From Dastarcus helophoroides (taxonomy: Eukaryota > Arthropoda > Insecta > Coleoptera > Bothrideridae), in the NCBI GenBank assembly GCA_028583605.1, contig CM053326.1:17440046-17504045 (forward strand): a stretch of 64,000 nucleotides of DNA, read 5' to 3'. The notes beneath the pieces are model-generated. The model did not search any database. It worked only from the letters and a program-made list of their open reading frames with translations, and had not been told where the DNA came from. Positions 63,101 through 64,000 of this stretch are shown piece after piece; positions within the stretch are counted from its first letter, which is position 1; each line of letters starts with the position of its first letter. Position numbers and translations under genes: made by a program.

Positions 63101-64000
63101 AATTCTGATAACTAATAATTTATATCATAGATACACCACGGCATAGAACTGTGAATACACCTTTAGTGACATAGATCTTTGTAAGAAAGCCATTACAGCT
63201 CTGTATCCATTGATATTATCGCCCACCATTTTGTATCCTATCAGTTTTTCGTATTGTATATAAACACACCAAAGTTAGAAAAAATAAATACAAAATGTCT
63301 TTATTTGTATTTGTTGCTGTTCATAAACAAGTAAAAAACCATTATAATCGATAATAATGACAATATTTGATAGAAATGCGAAGAAAAACAAAACGGTAGT
63401 AAAATCATTTTTTTCGAAATCCGTGTCGCTGTTCATATTATATTGCAAGGGTCGTTGTAAAGTCTAAAGAAGTTGTAAATGCGCATTTTTGTCTAGAGAT
63501 TGGACAACCGTATGCGTTGTATAAAAAAAGGATTTTAAAATGAAAACATTAATTATGTACTCTTTTTTAATTATATTTTATATGTATGTATATGCAGCGA
63601 TTGTTCAAATAGAAACATCCATTCTGACACACCTCCTACATTTTACTGAAAATGTGGAAACTAATAGCTACATTTTTGATCTTTAGTGAATTTTTGCCTT
63701 AAAATATAACCGAACTAATGTAAGACAAATAATTAAGATAGTAATTAACAATTTTTGTTCAAATGAAAGGAATAACAAAGAACTTACCAGCGGGGTTTAT
63801 TTCTATTTAAATAAAGCTGCAATTTTCTTCGAATTCTTGCTTCTTTTTATTATTTGGTGCTTTTAAAAGATGATAATGAATTAAGTTATGGGGTTACTTG
63901 AAATTTTTGCAATGATTTACGTCAATTTCATTACATCTAAAATTGTTGGCACAAACGTCACTTCATAGAATACACTTAAGTATCAGTTGTCCCAGGATCT
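63101..64000. other. unassigned AT-rich sequence to the right edge
   Basis: No open frame, RNA gene or repeat recognised. Confidence 0.4.

Noticed and set aside
1..64000. tRNA or rRNA genes
   Set aside because: No cloverleaf with conserved box A/B or rRNA-like stretch was noticed by eye; not excluded by computation.

Overview
The window looks like an insect (arthropod) nuclear genome: AT-rich, intron-rich, split genes with GT-AG introns, and many decayed DNA transposons. The non-erythroid beta-spectrin is strikingly insect-like in its N-terminus ([12 protein letters not shown]) and C-terminus (RRSFFTLKK). The order cannot be fixed from the sequence; a beetle or similar insect is only a guess.

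Layout. 254-2498 (-): polyprenol reductase (SRD5A3 family), four of its exons, with the last exon beyond the left edge. 4022-5697 (+): decayed Tigger/pogo transposase. 5.9-10.4 kb: degenerate low-complexity 'aaaatttcgacttt' repeat. 10.47-18.89 kb (+): a CFAP70 (TTC18) homologue, exon order collinear with the animal protein but broken by stops and frameshifts, with non-LTR and MITE debris and a well-formed hammerhead ribozyme (18016-18079) in its introns. 19.48-21.2 kb (-): a damaged RGG/proline-rich protein gene that I do not recognise. About 22.2-50.4 kb (+): beta-Spectrin, with a non-coding first exon, an 11.6-kb first intron full of transposons, coding exons from 34086 to 49879, and an intact in-frame 183-codon cassette exon (42192-42740) in the linker before the PH domain. 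51034-53817: a hAT-like non-autonomous element (8-bp target duplication) whose whole body is the low-complexity repeat. 54233-61794 (-): nine-exon zinc-finger terminal uridylyltransferase, convergent with beta-Spectrin. One of its introns holds a second, G12-mutated hammerhead-like motif.

The genes do not form a pathway. Beta-spectrin is membrane skeleton, SRD5A3 is dolichol synthesis in the ER, TUTase is RNA 3'-end tailing, and CFAP70 is axonemal. What is unusual is the non-coding content: two hammerhead ribozyme motifs, a palindromic DD41D mariner with ~0.6-kb terminal inverted repeats and a second inverted transposase copy inside a spectrin intron, a hAT element made of simple repeat, and the unexplained spectrin cassette exon. 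Exon coordinates were derived by hand from splice sites, reading phase and protein homology remembered from the families; no alignment was run.
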